Source of the DNA: Timaviella obliquedivisa GSE-PSE-MK23-08B
Lineage (GTDB): Bacteria; Cyanobacteriota; Cyanobacteriia; Elainellales; Elainellaceae
DNA: 64,000 nt
Direction of reading: 5' to 3'
Assembly: GCA_019358855.1 (NCBI GenBank)
Contig: JAHHII010000017.1
Span: 23,392-87,391, forward strand
Below are positions 18,617 to 28,236 of the stretch, piece after piece (the first letter of the stretch is position 1; every line of letters starts with the position of its first letter). The notes below the pieces were generated by a model, which worked only from the letters and a program-made list of their open reading frames with translations, ran no database searches and was not told where the DNA came from. Both the position numbers and the translations under genes were made by a program.

Positions 18617-19663
18617 TTAGCTTTGGCGCAGATAATGCCAAGACTTCCAGGTCATGCACCCTAGTAAGCCCGTCGTGGCTCCTATAATTCCTAGAGAATT
18701 CGGAACATTAGCAACCATCATTGCTAAACTGCCTGCCCATAGCGCCAGGGTGTAAATTAGCAGCACCGCGAATCGGTGAGGTAATCCTGCTTGCAAAAGA
18801 CGGTGGTGTAGATGGCGTTTATCTGCTGTAAACGGTGATTTTCCATGACGCAATCTTGCAAGAATAACTGCTGTCATATCAAAAATCGGTACTGCCAGAA
18901 TTACAAAAGGCAGCAGAATTGCTGTCGCCACCGCACCTTTCACTAAACCTGTAATGCTCACGCTGGCAACCATAAAGCCGACAAAGTAAGAGCCTCCATC
19001 TCCCATAAAAATTTGGGCTGGATTGAAGTTGTAATACAGGAAGCTAAACAAGCCTCCCATCAGTGCAGCACTGAGTAAAGCTGCAGCTGGCTGTCCTGTA
19101 AATAGGCAAACGATAAACATCGTCAATGCCGCAATCCCTGATGTCCCTGCGGCAAGTCCATCTAGACCGTCTATCCAGTTAATGGCGTTCACAACGCCCG
19201 TTAGCCAGATTACGGTTAGGGGCAAGCTCAATCCGCTAATGTTCACTAGCCCTACACTAGGAATTGTGACAAAATCAATTCTCACTCCCATCCACCAAAC
19301 TAAACTAGCAATACCCACTTGTAAAATGAGTCGAGTCAGGGGAGATAATCCCGTTAAATCATCCACTAGACCAATTAAAAAGAATCCAAAACTTCCCCAG
19401 AAAATGACCCAAAACTCAAAGGTTGAGTTGGCGCTAAGTGAGGTTAACCCATTTAGACTGTTGACCCATAGCAACGCCGTTAACGTACCGATACAGATCG
19501 ATATACCACCTAAGCGAACCATAGGCTGCTGGTGAACTTTGCGAGAAGTTGGCAAATCAACACAGCCATACTTTAGAGCCATCATTTTAATGATGGGGAT
19601 ACTCACCAAAACAGCGATCGCAGAACATACGAAGGCAAACACATACGACCACATGAGGAACAT
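18617..19663 (-). CDS. wecA: WecA/TagO-type undecaprenyl-phosphate sugar-1-phosphate transferase
   Basis: 348 residues with about ten membrane segments. It carries the polyprenyl-phosphate HexNAc-1-P transferase signatures: MVRLGGI (residues 48-54), aspartate pair DD at 101-102 (LVDDLTGLSPLTR), NAINWIDGLDGLAAG (159-173), FMGDGGSYFVGF (219-230) and the His-rich loop DKRHLHHRL (281-289). The HLHH form points to WecA/TagO-like UDP-GlcNAc users rather than MraY. It forms the undecaprenyl-PP-linked first sugar on the cytoplasmic face, the committed step for the glycan built by the genes to its left. It heads the minus-strand cluster, so a major promoter should lie to its right. Confidence 0.9.
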   Translation of the reverse strand: MFLMWSYVFAFVCSAIAVLVSIPIIKMMALKYGCVDLPTSRKVHQQPMVRLGGISICIGTLTALLWVNSLNGLTSLSANSTFEFWVIFWGSFGFFLIGLVDDLTGLSPLTRLILQVGIASLVWWMGVRIDFVTIPSVGLVNISGLSLPLTVIWLTGVVNAINWIDGLDGLAAGTSGIAALTMFIVCLFTGQPAAALLSAALMGGLFSFLYYNFNPAQIFMGDGGSYFVGFMVASVSITGLVKGAVATAILLPFVILAVPIFDMTAVILARLRHGKSPFTADKRHLHHRLLQAGLPHRFAVLLIYTLALWAGSLAMMVANVPNSLGIIGATTGLLGCMTWKSWHYLRQS

Positions 19664-19815
19664 GACAAAATGCAGCTCAATAAAGATCTCGAGAATTGAC
19701 CATTAAATGTGCAGGAGGAAGTTTTGCATCAGAAGAAAGACTGTTACAAATGCTCGAGCACTCGCTTTCAGGCAACTCTTCGGTGAGTGCAATGTATCCG
19801 TAAGTCTGTACATGT

Positions 19816-19841
19816 GAGACTCTTGAAGCTTTAAGAGTCTC
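19816..19841. other. Perfect 9-bp inverted repeat
   Basis: Arms GAGACTCTT and AAGAGTCTC with an 8-nt loop, about 150 bp upstream of wecA. There is no T-run on either side, so it looks more like an operator or RNA hairpin than a terminator. Confidence 0.4.
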
Positions 19842-19937
19842 AGCCTGAACCCTATGCACCTAATGAGTAGAACTTCTAGAGCACCCTAGAATGGCAGATG
19901 GATCTCCGCTGAAAACAAGGAGAAGAAATGGGTCACT

Positions 19938-20075
19938 ATTCAATACGGCAAATGCTTAAGTAAAACTCTTTCCCTGAATATCTCTTAATCTAGTTAAATC
20001 TGCAAGATTCGATACGGCAAATGCTAAGTAAGATTCTTCCCTGAATATCTTTACGCTCCAGCTAAGTCTGTTAAG
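19938..20075. repeat. Two degenerate 69-bp tandem units
   Basis: Unit 1 starts ATTCAATACGGCAAATGCTT at 19938, and unit 2 starts ATTCGATACGGCAAATGCTA at 20007. Both continue with a shared CCCTGAATATCT block. A local duplication in the wecA/wza intergenic region. Confidence 0.6.
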
Positions 20076-20457
20076 ACCGCTTACAAAAAATTAGCATAGC
20101 AGAGTGGAAATTGATACAGCTATGACTTTACCAATACTTCAAAGTTCCAATATTATTTTCAGCATCTAAATCAATCAATTAATATGTCACAAAAAAAGAA
20201 CTTGAGAGGAACTTAACGGTATAAAGTGAGTTTAGACGATTCTCAGGGAAGCCAATTCTTCAAGTATAAAATCAGTAATATTGATGGTTTTTGTATAAAC
20301 AGAAGTATTAAATAAATAGTGCTTACTGAGCCGAAACTTTATAGAAAGACAATTCATTAATCAAGCTCAATTACTACTTAAAAACAAGAGCAGAGCCAAT
20401 CTCCGCTTGAGCTAGCCCCAGGTTATCGAGCTAGATTGAGCAACAAAACCGGCTGAT

Positions 20458-20600
20458 GTCGAAACAAATTGATCAAAATGGTGGTTCGACAGTAACTTGG
20501 TCAACCTAAAGGAGAGGTCGAAAGATTGGACTTAAAATGGCAGCGTTGAAAGCTGGTGTGCTCCCTTGGTAAGGCAACCGACGCGTCTCAGATAAAGCTT
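20458..20600 (+). promoter_or_regulatory. Possible structured leader with alternating hairpin arms
   Basis: GTCGAA (20458-20463), TTCGAC (20485-20490) and GTCGAA (20517-20522) let the middle arm pair with either flank, as in a two-state leader. The segment is richer in G+C than its surroundings and is followed by the stretch around TGCTCCCTTGGTAAGG. It lies 460-600 bp upstream of the wza-like gene, on the same strand. I could not match it to a known riboswitch class. Confidence 0.25.
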
Positions 20601-21062
20601 ATGTACTTTTTTTCAGATGCCAATACGAGTGCAACCCTAAATTTAAAATTTTCGTACTTTGTAAGTTACGAACTTTTCCCTGGCTATCCTGAAATTAATT
20701 GAATCATACCTTTCAAATATAAATATGCTCATAAAATAAAGTTTCCATAAAGCTTGCCTGATTAGAGAAAGAATGACTGAAATACTTGATTGTAGAACTG
20801 CTTGAAGATGCTTAGGCAATCTTGAGGTTACAGATCACCTGCTGCCATGGTTTCGAATCGGAACTATGATGGTGACTATGTTAGTGCTCGGTCATGCCTG
20901 TTATCTTTTATCAATGCAATCTAACAACAGTTATCTACTTATTAGTTACTAGGGTGTGAGAAATAGTCTCAAGTTAATTGGCAAGAGTGTTCTACAGTTC
21001 GTAAACATGGATTGCCTTACTAAGATACGCGTGTTTATTCTTGCAAACTAAAAAAATATCTG

Positions 21063-23117
21063 ATGCGTGCTCTAGCTCTTTTCCCCCTCTCGGCGATCGC
21101 AGTTTTTCCACCTAGCTTACTCGCAGTTTATGAACTAGGGCAGCAATCTCCCCGATCTCCTACATCGGATTCTGATCGCTCAGAACCTACGGCGATGAAG
21201 GCGGATTCTACAGCTATTTTAAAGCAGGCGCAAGCCGTCAAGCCAAAATCGTTGACACCGCAGCCTAGACCAGAGGCAAAGGCGATGCCACAATTTTCGC
21301 CCGTCCTCCCTCCCCCTCCTCAATTGACTGCTCTAGCGCAGAAGCCAGTTTATGTTGCTCCCATTCCCGATGTTTCAACCTTGCCTATTGATCAGATCGT
21401 GGCACGGTCGTTGGGTATGGAAGTGTCGAAGATGCAGGCTAAACCAACTTCGCCAGTTATTGCTGTCAATCCTTTACCCATCTCTGTCGTTATCGATCCA
21501 CCTGAAATGATATCTCAGGTGGAAGTTACTCCCCAATCTCTGCCCACGCCTGCTACTGCACCGATTCTTGCTGGGACTGATCCGTTATCTGTTCCTATCA
21601 TTACTGATTCACCCGAAATGATATCTCAGGTGAATGTTAAGTCTCAGACTTCGCCTACTCCTGCTTCTACACTAATTCCTTCTGAGACTGATCCGTTATC
21701 TGTTCCTATCATTACTGATTCACCCGAAATGATATCTCAGGTGGAAGTTACTCGCCAATCTCTGCCCACACCTGCTCCTACACCCATTCCTTATAGTGTT
21801 CCATCATCTATTCGCACAGAGCCTTCTGTTTCCCCGACAGATGCATTAGGAGGAGCATCTATTGATGAAACCTATGCTTTAGGAGCAGGAGATCGCATTC
21901 AAATCAACTTATTGAATGTCCCAGAGTATAGCGGTCCCCAGCAAGTTCTGGCAGATGGATCAGTCAACCTGCCTTTAATTGGGAAAGTTTCTATTAAAGG
22001 GATGACGCTGCCAGTTGCTGAAGCGACGATCGCCAGCCGCTACGAGCCGGAACTCCGTCATGCGATAGTCACTCTAGTTTTAGTACAGCCTCGTCCGCTG
22101 CGAATTGCGATCGCGGGTGAAGTCCAGAAGCCCGGGTCGTATACCTTACCACTAGCTGAGGGAGACCAATTCCCTAGCATTGCCCAAGCGATTCAAGGAG
22201 CAGGAGGGGTGACCCAAGCTGCTAATTTGCATCAAGTGCAGGTGAGGCGGCAACAGTCAGGGTCGAGTCAAACTATTATGGTTGATCTTTGGGAGCTAGT
22301 CCGTAATGGCGATCAGAATCAGAATCTGGCACTACGAGATGGAGACACGATTGTGATTGCTGCCGCTACAGAAGTGAATATGGCAGAAACGGCTCAGTTG
22401 GCAGATTCTAACCTTGCTGCCAGCGCTGGTCAAGCTTTGGATGTAACAATTGTAGGCGAAATTTTTCGCCCCGGTGCTTACAGGATCGGGGCTGAGAGTA
22501 GCTCCGGAACTAATAGCGATCGTCCTAGAGTTACTCAAGTCATTCAACTGGCGGGCGGTGTCAAACCCACAGCAGATTTACGTCAGGTACAGGTGCGCCG
22601 CGTCACGCGGAGCGGTGCAGAGCAGTTAATTAACGTTGATTTTTGGAAACTCCTACAAGCAGGAGATTCTAGCCAAAATTTGATTTTGCAACAAGGTGAC
22701 ACAATCACAATTCCCTTGGCTGAAGATACCACCGCAGCAGAAGCCTCCCAGTTAGCCTCTGCCAATCTTTCGCCTGATACAATTCAGATTAATGTAATAG
22801 GCGAAGTTAAAGAACCTGGAGCCGTACCACTTCCAGCAAACACAACTTTAAACCAAGCCCTTCTAGCTGCGGGTGGATTGAATGATCGATCTGCCAGAGA
22901 AGTCGAACTGATTCGCTTAAATCCGAATGGCACGATTACGCAGCAAAGAATCAAAGTAGATTTGAGAGAAGGGATTGATGCAGAGAGTAATCCAATTTTG
23001 TGGAACAACGACATCATCATTGCCGGGCGATCGCGCTCTGCTCAATTGGGAGATCGACTCAACAGTATTCTGGGTCCATTTTTGCAACTCATATCGCCCA
23101 TCCGCGCCTTGTTTTGA
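21063..23117 (+). CDS. Wza-like outer-membrane polysaccharide export protein with Pro-rich repeat region
   Basis: 684 residues. A short hydrophobic N-terminus (LFPLSAIAVFPPSLLAVYEL) may be a signal or anchor. Residues about 40-265 are low-complexity, with near-identical units containing DSPEMISQV and TDPLSVPIIT. From about residue 269 comes the polysaccharide export domain (YALGAGDRIQINLLNVPEYS), then three SLBB-type segments (IAGEVQKPGSYTLP, IVGEIFRPGAYRIG, VIGEVKEPGAVPLP) that line the periplasmic channel. It forms the exit pore for exopolysaccharide. The wzc-like gene follows after 53 bp, the usual pair. No lipobox is obvious, unlike E. coli Wza. Confidence 0.88.
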   Translation: MRALALFPLSAIAVFPPSLLAVYELGQQSPRSPTSDSDRSEPTAMKADSTAILKQAQAVKPKSLTPQPRPEAKAMPQFSPVLPPPPQLTALAQKPVYVAPIPDVSTLPIDQIVARSLGMEVSKMQAKPTSPVIAVNPLPISVVIDPPEMISQVEVTPQSLPTPATAPILAGTDPLSVPIITDSPEMISQVNVKSQTSPTPASTLIPSETDPLSVPIITDSPEMISQVEVTRQSLPTPAPTPIPYSVPSSIRTEPSVSPTDALGGASIDETYALGAGDRIQINLLNVPEYSGPQQVLADGSVNLPLIGKVSIKGMTLPVAEATIASRYEPELRHAIVTLVLVQPRPLRIAIAGEVQKPGSYTLPLAEGDQFPSIAQAIQGAGGVTQAANLHQVQVRRQQSGSSQTIMVDLWELVRNGDQNQNLALRDGDTIVIAAATEVNMAETAQLADSNLAASAGQALDVTIVGEIFRPGAYRIGAESSSGTNSDRPRVTQVIQLAGGVKPTADLRQVQVRRVTRSGAEQLINVDFWKLLQAGDSSQNLILQQGDTITIPLAEDTTAAEASQLASANLSPDTIQINVIGEVKEPGAVPLPANTTLNQALLAAGGLNDRSAREVELIRLNPNGTITQQRIKVDLREGIDAESNPILWNNDIIIAGRSRSAQLGDRLNSILGPFLQLISPIRALF
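21485..21790 (+). repeat. In-frame repeats in the wza-like gene
   Basis: Three near-identical coding units share GAAATGATATCTCAGGT, with two also sharing GATCCGTTATCTGTTCCTAT, at about 100-120 bp spacing. They encode PEMISQV followed by a Pro/Thr linker. The nucleotide identity is high enough to suggest recent slippage or unequal crossover. Confidence 0.8.
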
Positions 23118-23170
23118 TAAAAACCTGAGATGTTGCCAAAGTATTTATTAACTCTACCCCTAGCAAAAGC

Positions 23171-25372
23171 ATGGAAACTCCCTTAACTCGTCCTCCCATT
23201 CCAACCAATAACTCACTACCGCCAATGCTGCAAGCCCGCCCTTCACCTTGGGCAACTCAGTCAGACGATGAATGGGACTTACGACGTTTTTTGTCTATGG
23301 TGCAGCGTCGAAGTTGGGCGATCGCTGGAATTGCAGCCTTGTCTATGGGTTTTGTTCTCTACGCTACCTTTTCTCAAAAGCCAGTTTACGAAGGGCAGTT
23401 TCGCCTCTTAGTCGAGCCTGTGAATGCGAACAACAGCTTGCCAGACATCACATCGGTGCTGGGCACTTCAGCAAGTGGCAACCTCAATCAAGCCACTCTT
23501 GACTACGAAACTCAAATTCAGGTTTTACGCAGCCCTGAGTTGATCAACAAAGTCGTCAAAGATTTGCAGAAGCAATACCCTGGCATGAGTTACGAGATTC
23601 TCATGAAGAATCTCACGATTACTCGCCCCAGTGAGACCAAAATCTTGGAAGTCCAGTTTCAGGGCAGTGACCCGACTGAAATTCAGAGCGTTCTTAATGC
23701 TTTATCAAAAGCTTATTTAAACTATAGTTTGGTAGAGCGACAAACTAACCTACGCCAGGGTCTTAAGTTTATCGATAAACAATTACCAGACCTTCAGCAA
23801 GATGTAGATGAGCTCCAGAATCAACTGCAACTCTTCCGGCAGGAATATGACTTTATTGATCCCGACAGTCAGGTTTCGCAAATTACAGATAAGGTAACCA
23901 ATATTGATCAGCTTCGTTTAGATCTTGATCAAGAGCTTGCCAAAGCCCGCTCCTATTCTGATACTCTTCAAGGTCAGTCTGGATCTGTGGCAGCACTCAA
24001 CGATGCCCCAGTCTATCAAAGTTTGATTACTGAGTTACGGCGAGTCGAAACGGAAATTTCTAGCGAACTCACCCGATTTAAAGGAGGGAACATCAATATC
24101 CAGATTTTAAGAGAAAAGCGTGACAACCTCCTTCCTTTACTCCGCCAAGAGGCGCAGCGAGTGTTGGGTATTAAGTTAGCTGAGGCAACTACCCAAATTC
24201 AAATTTTGGAAGTTCGAAGTCAGGCACTTGCTCAAGCTCAAGGACAAGTTGATCAACAGGTAAGACAGATTCCTGCTTTAGCTAGGCAGTACAGCGATTT
24301 GCAACGAGATCTGGGAATTTCTGTAGAAGCTTTAAACCGATTCCTTGCTAACCGACAAACTCTTCAAGTACAAGCGGCTCAAACGGAAATTCCTTGGCAG
24401 ATAATTGAAGCCCCCCTCCTGTCTGAGGTTCCTATATCGCCTAACATCCCACGGAATTTAATTTTAGGCTTGGTTGCTAGCAGCTTACTAGGCATGGGCG
24501 CAGCTCTTCTCTTAGAAAAGCTGGATAGTGTTTACCATACCCTTGACGATCTTAAGGCTAAAACAAAATTGCCGATTCTTGGTAGCCTGCCAGTGGCGAA
24601 AGAATTAGTCGAAGGGATGACCCCTCTGGAACAAGCTGCTAATTGGTTTGATAAAGCAGTTCCTCGACTACCAACAATCTTAAAGGGTTCTTCAGAATTA
24701 GATAGGTATTCAAGGTCTTCCAGTTTCTTGGAGGCGTTACGAGTTCTCTACACCAACATTCAACTATTAAGTTCCGATCGCCCGATTCGTTCTCTAATTA
24801 TTACTTCTGCTATGACAGGAGACGGTAAATCAACTGTTTCCATGTATCTAGCTCAAACTGCTGCTGCTATGGGTAAGAAGGTGTTGCTCATTGATGCTGA
24901 TTTGCGTAGCCCTCAGGTTCATAACAGATTAAATCTTCCCAATGAATTAGGCTTAAGCAACTTGATCTCCAATGACTTAAGAATTAATCCACTGATGCAT
25001 CGACCTCAAACCGCTCCTGGCTTAACTGTTCTCACCGCGGGTCAAATCCCGCTTGATCCAACGAAGCTATTTGCCTCTCAAAGAATGCGAAACTTAATGG
25101 AGAAGTTGCAGCAGTCATTTGATCTCGTGATTTATGATGCCCCACCTTTAGTCGGTTTGGCAGATGTCAGTTTGCTAGCACCTCATACCGATGGTTTGGT
25201 TGTAGTAGTTAGAATGGGACAGACCGATCGCGCTGCCCTAACTCAAGCTTTAGAAAACTTGAAACTTTCGCAGAGTCCGGTTTTAGGTATCGTAGCAAAC
25301 GGTGTGAAGAATACGTTTGAGTCTTATAATTCTGACAAGTATCAAAACATAGCATCCCGCTCTGATGCATAA
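23171..25372 (+). CDS. Wzc-like polysaccharide co-polymerase / BY-kinase
   Basis: 733 residues. A Wzz-type periplasmic domain lies between two membrane helices (about residues 45-65 and 428-450) with a long coiled coil. The cytoplasmic ATPase domain has Walker A SAMTGDGKSTVS (near 545), Walker A' VLLIDADLR (near 570) and Walker B LVIYDAPP (near 652). These are the bacterial tyrosine-kinase signatures. The C-terminal tail has only two tyrosines (SYNSDKY) instead of a dense cluster, so autophosphorylation may be limited. It would set chain length and gate export together with the upstream Wza-like pore. Confidence 0.9.
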   Translation: METPLTRPPIPTNNSLPPMLQARPSPWATQSDDEWDLRRFLSMVQRRSWAIAGIAALSMGFVLYATFSQKPVYEGQFRLLVEPVNANNSLPDITSVLGTSASGNLNQATLDYETQIQVLRSPELINKVVKDLQKQYPGMSYEILMKNLTITRPSETKILEVQFQGSDPTEIQSVLNALSKAYLNYSLVERQTNLRQGLKFIDKQLPDLQQDVDELQNQLQLFRQEYDFIDPDSQVSQITDKVTNIDQLRLDLDQELAKARSYSDTLQGQSGSVAALNDAPVYQSLITELRRVETEISSELTRFKGGNINIQILREKRDNLLPLLRQEAQRVLGIKLAEATTQIQILEVRSQALAQAQGQVDQQVRQIPALARQYSDLQRDLGISVEALNRFLANRQTLQVQAAQTEIPWQIIEAPLLSEVPISPNIPRNLILGLVASSLLGMGAALLLEKLDSVYHTLDDLKAKTKLPILGSLPVAKELVEGMTPLEQAANWFDKAVPRLPTILKGSSELDRYSRSSSFLEALRVLYTNIQLLSSDRPIRSLIITSAMTGDGKSTVSMYLAQTAAAMGKKVLLIDADLRSPQVHNRLNLPNELGLSNLISNDLRINPLMHRPQTAPGLTVLTAGQIPLDPTKLFASQRMRNLMEKLQQSFDLVIYDAPPLVGLADVSLLAPHTDGLVVVVRMGQTDRAALTQALENLKLSQSPVLGIVANGVKNTFESYNSDKYQNIASRSDA

Positions 25373-25532
25373 GAACTAGTTAGGGTGAAGCTTTTAATTA
25401 CCTAAGGTTAGGCTCGCGTTCTATGCTGGATTACTGTAATTATTACGTCAGGGGACGTTTCCAAGCTTCTATGCCTGGAACAAATCTAGATGAATAGAAC
25501 GATCGCCAGATAGAGAGAAGGAGAAACAGCCC

Positions 25533-26894
25533 ATGGATTTTCTATCTGATGCTACCGTAAGTGAAAAAATGCGGGTGATGGAGCAGAAAGTACGGTGGGG
25601 CGATCGCTCCATGACACAACAAAACATTGATCAAACACGTTTAGTTTTGGATGATGACCAAGTCGCATCGCCTAACTTTTCATTTCTGGTACTAGGCGAT
25701 ACAGATGCAGGCTTGCCAACCCAACAGAACCCGCAATGGGAAATTGCCAAAGCCCTCCTTCCCCACTTAAAAACGAGTCGTTTCACCCTTCATACCGGAG
25801 ATGTGACGTATCCGTTAGGAGCCGCTGAGTTTTACCTCAACCAGTTTCTCACGCCCTACCGTGACCTTCTGTTAGACGGCAAACAACCCAGCAGTAACTC
25901 ACCCCTGGTGTTCCATTCACCTTTTTTCCCAGTACCCGGTAACCATGATTACTACGATCTCTCCCCCATTCCTAAACTGGCTGCAACATTATTAAAACCA
26001 CTGCGGCACTGGGTCAAAATAGGATCAGACTGGTCAAGTTCTGGATATGGGCGAGATTATGCAGAGGCATTCCTAGATTGTTTAGATCATCTTCCATTGG
26101 GAAAGCCGCTTAACCAACATTTGCAAAGATACTATACTGCTCAAACGGAAACAGGTCGATGCTTGCGCTATCAGCCTAATCAATTTACAAGGCTGCCAAA
26201 TCGGTACTACACGTTTCAGTATGGAGGAATTGCCTTTTTTGCTTTGGATTCCAACACGTTTAACAAACATGAAATTGACCATGCACAACTCAATTGGCTT
26301 CAGCAACACCTGATTGACTCTTGGCATCAGCCTAACATTCGTGGGCGTGTAATTTATTTACATCATTCTCCGTATACAACAGAGTCCATGCATTGTGATC
26401 AGCCTGAGGTTTTAATGGTTCGTCATCAGTTGCGCTATATGTTAGATCGGGTGGCAAAAGAAATTAAACCTTTGATACAGAATCAACCCCTTGTCAATCT
26501 AATTCTCAGCGGTCATTCTCATTGTTTAGAGTATATTCGCACCTTAGATACCTGTCATGCAGATAGCCACTTGGACTGGGTTGTTTGTGGTGGAAGCGGG
26601 GCAAGTTTACGCCGCCAACGCCAAAGTGGCTCTCAGCTAATGGAAATGATTGGGCAAAAAGGCGTTCAACATATTCAGGTTGTGGCTCAGTCTCAGTTGT
26701 ATGTTGGGCGGCAAAGACAAGGTAGGCAGGAGCAGAATCCTCACACCTTCTTGCGGATTGATGTTCAAGAAGGAACTCCTCCACGCTTTGTACTACGTCC
26801 CTTTGTGGTACAAAAGCGGCAGCAATGGATTAGTTATCCCTTAGAGCCTGCTATTACTCTTCCGTCTGCTGCTATTACCCTTCCATCTGTTTGA
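25533..26894 (+). CDS. Metallophosphoesterase
   Basis: 453 residues. Calcineurin-like dimetal motifs in order: LGDTDAG (D56 and D58), HTGDVTY (GD at 89-90), PVPGNHDYYD, IYLHHSPY and LSGHSHCLEY. These give a complete metal-binding set for hydrolysis of phosphomonoesters or diesters. No signal peptide, so probably cytoplasmic. GGAG lies 10 bp before the chosen ATG. It is 160 bp after the wzc-like gene, has its own upstream gap, and has no obvious pathway link. Physiological substrate unknown. Confidence 0.85.
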   Translation: MDFLSDATVSEKMRVMEQKVRWGDRSMTQQNIDQTRLVLDDDQVASPNFSFLVLGDTDAGLPTQQNPQWEIAKALLPHLKTSRFTLHTGDVTYPLGAAEFYLNQFLTPYRDLLLDGKQPSSNSPLVFHSPFFPVPGNHDYYDLSPIPKLAATLLKPLRHWVKIGSDWSSSGYGRDYAEAFLDCLDHLPLGKPLNQHLQRYYTAQTETGRCLRYQPNQFTRLPNRYYTFQYGGIAFFALDSNTFNKHEIDHAQLNWLQQHLIDSWHQPNIRGRVIYLHHSPYTTESMHCDQPEVLMVRHQLRYMLDRVAKEIKPLIQNQPLVNLILSGHSHCLEYIRTLDTCHADSHLDWVVCGGSGASLRRQRQSGSQLMEMIGQKGVQHIQVVAQSQLYVGRQRQGRQEQNPHTFLRIDVQEGTPPRFVLRPFVVQKRQQWISYPLEPAITLPSAAITLPSV

Positions 26895-27169
26895 AGAGTC
26901 TTTTGTTTTTTGAACTCCACTAATTTTGTTTTCTCTCCCAAACTCCAACTACCGCTTCATCTATAGAGGGTAAGGAGGTCAATCCTTAAGAACCTGCAAA
27001 TATGAATGAAGACTGGCAAGGGAAATAGCAAGAACTTCTATGAGTTCTTCACTAAAGCAGATCTGCTCTGATAAATGAATTTCAGTCATCCTGTTGAAGT
27101 CCTCTCATAATTCAGAATCTCTTCTTTAGAGTAACTTGGGTTTTAAGAAAAACTAGGAGTTTACCCGCT

Positions 27170-28231
27170 TTAGAGAATACTTTTATAATGGATTGGAAGC
27201 CGAATTAAGAATTTCGTTCCTTGATCTATTTCAGAATGAACATCTAAGCTCCCCCCGTGTTTTTCTACGACAATTTGACGAGCGATCGCCAGTCCTAATC
27301 CTGTTCCTTTACCAATCTCTTTGGTTGTGAAGAACGGATCAAATACTTTGTCAATAACATTAGGAGGTATTCCAACACCATTATCTGCAATAGAGATAAC
27401 GACCTGTTCCTGAGAGTGATATTCAGTCCGAATTGAAATTATTCCGTTCTCTGGCAGTGGTTCTACTTGTGGGGCTGTTTCCGAGGAGATCTTTTTGGCG
27501 ATCGCATCAACGGCATTGCTTAAGATATTCATAAATACCTGGTTAAGATCTCCTGCGACACAAGTCACAGGTGGAAGTTCGCCATAGTGTTTAAAGACTT
27601 GAATCTTAGCCATTTTTTGTTGAAGGATCATGAGGGCATTGTCAATGCCCTCATGGAGATCAACTGCTTTGTAGCCAACCTCACCCAAACGAGAAAAATT
27701 ACGCAGTGCCAAAACAATATCTCGGATTCGTCGGGTTCCTGTAGCCATGGATTGCAATATTCTTGGGATATCGTATTCAAGAAACGTAATATCAATGTTC
27801 TCTCGTTTGAGGGAAATTTCTGCCGGAGGAGATGGGAAATAACGATGATAGATGCGGATTAACTGAAATAAATCTTGGATACATGCAGCCAAAGGAGTTA
27901 GGTTCCCATGAATAAAACTAACAGGGTTATTGATTTCGTGAGCAATACCGGAAGTAGTTTGCCCTAAAGCAGACATTTTTTCACTTTGAATCATTTGCAG
28001 TTGCATCATCTGCATTTTTTCTAGTGCGTTCTGCAAATCTTGACTTTGTTTCTCAAGAGCCTGTTTTGAGGTTTGTAATTCATGAATGACATTCTTGAGC
28101 AAAGCTTCTTTCGTAGCAACATCGGATTCAATTTGTCCCCGTTCTTTCTCAGAGCGCTCCAATTTCTTCCGCAAAATACGGATGGTTTTCTCCAATTCCT
28201 CAATTGGTGTAGGATGATCCTGGTTCCTCAT
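27170..28231 (-). CDS. Soluble sensor histidine kinase
   Basis: Start chosen at ATG 28231 (353 residues). An upstream in-frame ATG at 28342 would overlap the FIST gene by 106 bp, and GGAG stands 13 bp before the chosen start. Residues 10-85 form a coiled coil. The phospho-acceptor is H98 in GIAHEINNP. The ATPase has N-box ILSNAVDA (236-243), G1 DNGVGI (283-288), F-box FDPFFTT and G2 GTGLGLA. No transmembrane segment, PAS or receiver domain. It follows a FIST-domain gene by 5 bp, so the FIST protein is the likely sensor. No response regulator is encoded nearby. Confidence 0.88.
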   Translation of the reverse strand: MRNQDHPTPIEELEKTIRILRKKLERSEKERGQIESDVATKEALLKNVIHELQTSKQALEKQSQDLQNALEKMQMMQLQMIQSEKMSALGQTTSGIAHEINNPVSFIHGNLTPLAACIQDLFQLIRIYHRYFPSPPAEISLKRENIDITFLEYDIPRILQSMATGTRRIRDIVLALRNFSRLGEVGYKAVDLHEGIDNALMILQQKMAKIQVFKHYGELPPVTCVAGDLNQVFMNILSNAVDAIAKKISSETAPQVEPLPENGIISIRTEYHSQEQVVISIADNGVGIPPNVIDKVFDPFFTTKEIGKGTGLGLAIARQIVVEKHGGSLDVHSEIDQGTKFLIRLPIHYKSIL

Positions 28232-28236
28232 ACGGT

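Larger units (their letters stand above)
19664..21062. other. 1.4 kb gene-free divergent regulatory region
   Basis: This separates the wecA-led minus-strand cluster from the plus-strand wza/wzc genes and should contain both promoters. Visible structures are a 9-bp perfect hairpin (19816-19841), a pair of 69-bp degenerate tandem units (19938-20075) and a more GC-rich segment with mutually exclusive hairpin arms (20458-20600). Short frames occur, but none has convincing coding character. Confidence 0.5.

Noticed and set aside
19677..19859. 60-residue minus-strand frame upstream of wecA
   Set aside because: No ribosome site, no recognisable pattern, and it spans a hairpin; left as noncoding.
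20521..20580. tRNA-like snippets (GACTTAAAAT, CTCCCTTGGTAAGG) resembling Leu and Thr anticodon arms
   Set aside because: No acceptor stem, T-arm or D-arm pairing can be drawn around either piece, so no tRNA or intron is called.
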